From: Mageeibacillus sp. UBA1255
GTDB taxonomy: Bacteria; Bacillota; Clostridia; UBA1212; UBA1255
Assembly: GCA_002308795.1 (NCBI GenBank)
Contig: DBVV01000053.1
Span: 1-24,954, forward strand
DNA length: 24,954 bases
Direction of reading: 5' to 3'
A model generated the notes under the pieces. It searched no databases. It saw nothing but the letters and a program-made list of their open reading frames with translations, and was not told the DNA's origin. This document shows, one piece after another, positions 23,191-24,954 of this stretch. A program made the position numbers and the translations under genes. The first letter of the stretch is position 1, and each line of letters starts with the position of its first letter.

Positions 23191-24870
23191 ATGGTGAAAA
23201 ACGATAATAAGATCAGGCGCAAAAGGAGCTCGCCGGTAATTATTGCTTTTACCTTCCTTTCGCTGATCGCCGTTATGATGCTTTTAAGCGGCTGCAATCC
23301 GGAGAAAAACAGTATGTGGTTTGAACATCCAACTAAAAAAATACTTTCGGATCACGTTGATCCGGATGGTAAAGACAGGTACACTCTGTATCTTGCCAGA
23401 AACGAATATGAGAGCTGCCAGGTCGCGGTAAACCTTTCTGAAAGCTTTCACGACCTTCGTATCAGCGCGGAACTGAAGTCGCGAAACGGTAAAAATACCG
23501 GCGCGGAAAACGCTGATCTGACGGTCGAGATATTCAACGAACATTACGTTTACGCACCGAAATACACGCCGTTCTTCCAGGTCCCTCCGGAAAAGGAAGG
23601 TGCATACGAAGAATATCCGGACGCGCTCTCTCCGCACGTGGCCCCGGTGTCCGTGAGATTCGAAGAGACGACGCCTTTTTACGTTACCGTACATGCCGGT
23701 AAAAATGCCGAAGCAGGCGAGTATAAATTCGTTATCAATGCCAGCGCCGGAGGGAGTGTCATCGATTCGTGCGAACTTACTGTCCGGGTCTGGGATTTCT
23801 GTCTTCCCGACACGCCGTCAATGTCTGCAGTTTCAGATGTGAGCGCGTACCAGATCGCAAAACTGACAGGCATTTCGGGCGACGAACTCCAGAGTCTGTT
23901 TGAGAAATACTATGATTTTATGGCCGAACATAAGGTCTCGCCATATTCGCTTCCTTACGACGTGTTAGACGAGCTCGCCGACAAATTTATGGATGATCCG
24001 AGGATCACGGGTTTCCGCGTATCGTACGGCAATGACGACTATATCAGAGCGGTACGCGAGAAGCTTATGGCGAAACCGGAACGCCTGAAGAAGGCATATT
24101 TCTATTTCCTTGACGAGCCGTCGACCGTTGAATCTTACTTTAATCTTGTCAGCAAGAGCGAACATCTCCTTGAGATATTCCCGGAAGCACGCATCGTATC
24201 ACCGTTTTTTGTTGACCCCGATATGCCGGACGGACGCGACGCTATCGAGTACACATTCGGCACGGTCAATATCTGGTGCCCGAAACTTCATTGCTTTGAC
24301 CCGGTGAATCTTTATAATGATTCGCAGCGGGCAAGGCTCAGGCCTCTTAGGGAGAGGTTATACGACCGCCGTTTGGCAGGTGAGGACCTCTGGACTTACG
24401 TGTGCTGGGAACCTGGAGAGCCGTATCTTAATCTTTACGTAAATATGCCCGGTGTCCGTCACCGTCTGATCTTCTGGCAGAACTATATGCTCGGCGCTAA
24501 CGGTTTTCTGTACTGGAGCAGCAATTACTGGACGATGCTCAAGGATCCGTGGACCGACATGAACACCGTGAAGGACCTTTCTCCGAACGTTTTCGGCGAC
24601 GGTTCGCTGATCTACAACGGTGACAAGGTCGGTGTTTTCGGTGCGTGTTCTTCGCTTCGCCTTGAGGCCGTGCGCGACGGCATCGATGATTATGAATATA
24701 TGATCATGCTTGAAAAGCTCGGCGTTGACCGGAACGAGATACTCAGGCTCGTGAACCAGCTTACTCAGTCGATCACCGAATATACTTCGGACGACGATCT
24801 GCTCAGCCGCGCCAGGATCCAGATGGGGAACCTTATCGAGAGCCGCACGAGGTCAAGCTCCGGCAGGTGA
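23191..24870 (+). CDS. GH123/DUF4091-like lipoprotein
   Basis: A 559-residue lipoprotein. The signal peptide ends with LLSGC, so C35 carries the lipid. Residues about 40-210 form an N-terminal beta-sandwich (YLARNEYESCQVAVNL, then FYVTVHAGKNAEAGEYKF). From about 220 on is a barrel-type domain with YFYFLDEPS, where D308-E309 stand as the Asp-Glu pair seen in family 123 beta-N-acetylgalactosaminidases. It closes with a GDGSLIYNG stretch and RLEAVRDGIDDYEYM, hallmarks of DUF4091 proteins. The likely role is cleaving or binding N-acetylhexosamine glycans outside the cell, by inference from family. The start ATG follows AGGCGGTGA and lies 24 bases after the peptidase gene, so it may share its transcript. 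Confidence is good for DUF4091-like, moderate for enzyme activity. Confidence 0.85.
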   Translation: MVKNDNKIRRKRSSPVIIAFTFLSLIAVMMLLSGCNPEKNSMWFEHPTKKILSDHVDPDGKDRYTLYLARNEYESCQVAVNLSESFHDLRISAELKSRNGKNTGAENADLTVEIFNEHYVYAPKYTPFFQVPPEKEGAYEEYPDALSPHVAPVSVRFEETTPFYVTVHAGKNAEAGEYKFVINASAGGSVIDSCELTVRVWDFCLPDTPSMSAVSDVSAYQIAKLTGISGDELQSLFEKYYDFMAEHKVSPYSLPYDVLDELADKFMDDPRITGFRVSYGNDDYIRAVREKLMAKPERLKKAYFYFLDEPSTVESYFNLVSKSEHLLEIFPEARIVSPFFVDPDMPDGRDAIEYTFGTVNIWCPKLHCFDPVNLYNDSQRARLRPLRERLYDRRLAGEDLWTYVCWEPGEPYLNLYVNMPGVRHRLIFWQNYMLGANGFLYWSSNYWTMLKDPWTDMNTVKDLSPNVFGDGSLIYNGDKVGVFGACSSLRLEAVRDGIDDYEYMIMLEKLGVDRNEILRLVNQLTQSITEYTSDDDLLSRARIQMGNLIESRTRSSSGR

Positions 24871-24954
24871 CCGTCCGTATCCGCCGCAGGCCGTAAGATC
24901 TCTGCAGACTCCGCATACCGTCAGAAATGGTCGCTTGCAAAACTAAATTCCACT

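Noticed and set aside
1..24954. CRISPR array, tRNA/rRNA genes, insertion sequences, prophage, toxin-antitoxin or known defence genes
   Set aside because: I looked for regularly spaced repeats, cloverleaf-like segments, transposase or integrase motifs and small paired genes and saw none.
24871..24954. Last 84 bases as the start of another gene or a terminator
   Set aside because: No start with a ribosome binding site, no hairpin with a T-run and no promoter is visible in this short end piece.

Overview
The window reads as ordinary chromosomal DNA from an anaerobic, low-to-mid GC Gram-positive bacterium of the Clostridia type (Bacillota), probably an uncultured gut or rumen lineage. The reasons are the nadK-argR-recN gene order, a ferredoxin-dependent 2-oxoacid oxidoreductase operon, a SpoVB-like flippase, a YqeG/M24 peptidase pair, strong AGGAGG ribosome binding sites, sigma-A-like promoters, and several lipoproteins and BspA-type repeat proteins. 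I found no rRNA, tRNA, CRISPR array, transposase, integrase or phage gene. Species cannot be named from the sequence.

Layout. (1) 1-2509: a thiol-redox island with a 5'-truncated MarR/OhrR-type peroxide sensor, a glutathione-peroxidase-family thiol peroxidase, thioredoxin, thioredoxin reductase, and the remains of a second peroxidase gene that has lost its catalytic core. (2) 2577-5643: a promoter and hairpin leader, then a 999-residue secreted protein of no recognised family. (3) 5698-8308: the overlapping pair formed by a B12-binding-type radical SAM protein (TIGR03960-like) and its linked protein (TIGR03936-like). (4) 8320-11560: a strong promoter, NAD kinase, ArgR, RecN and a bidirectional terminator. 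(5) 11587-13890 on the minus strand: a BspA-like leucine-rich-repeat lipoprotein. (6) 13891-14204: a 314-base divergent regulatory region with two good promoters and a 15-bp direct repeat. (7) 14205-17172: cinA and a polysaccharide flippase. (8) 17247-19981: a promoter and the four-gene VOR-type 2-oxoacid:ferredoxin oxidoreductase operon. (9) 20046-24870: a likely co-transcribed run of a membrane-anchored extracellular protein, shikimate kinase, YqeG phosphatase, Xaa-Pro peptidase and a GH123/DUF4091-like lipoprotein.

How the parts work together. The redox island forms a chain NADPH -> TrxB -> Trx -> peroxidase, with a cysteine-based regulator upstream. The VOR operon oxidises branched-chain or similar 2-oxoacids to acyl-CoA and reduces ferredoxin, as expected in an amino-acid-fermenting anaerobe. 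Four large or membrane-linked surface proteins sit between housekeeping genes, which suggests a cell that interacts with glycans or a host surface. No complete new system stands out. The most unusual items are the divergent cinA/LRR control region with tandem repeats, the internally deleted peroxidase gene, the leader hairpin that covers a Shine-Dalgarno sequence, and the two orphan extracellular proteins.
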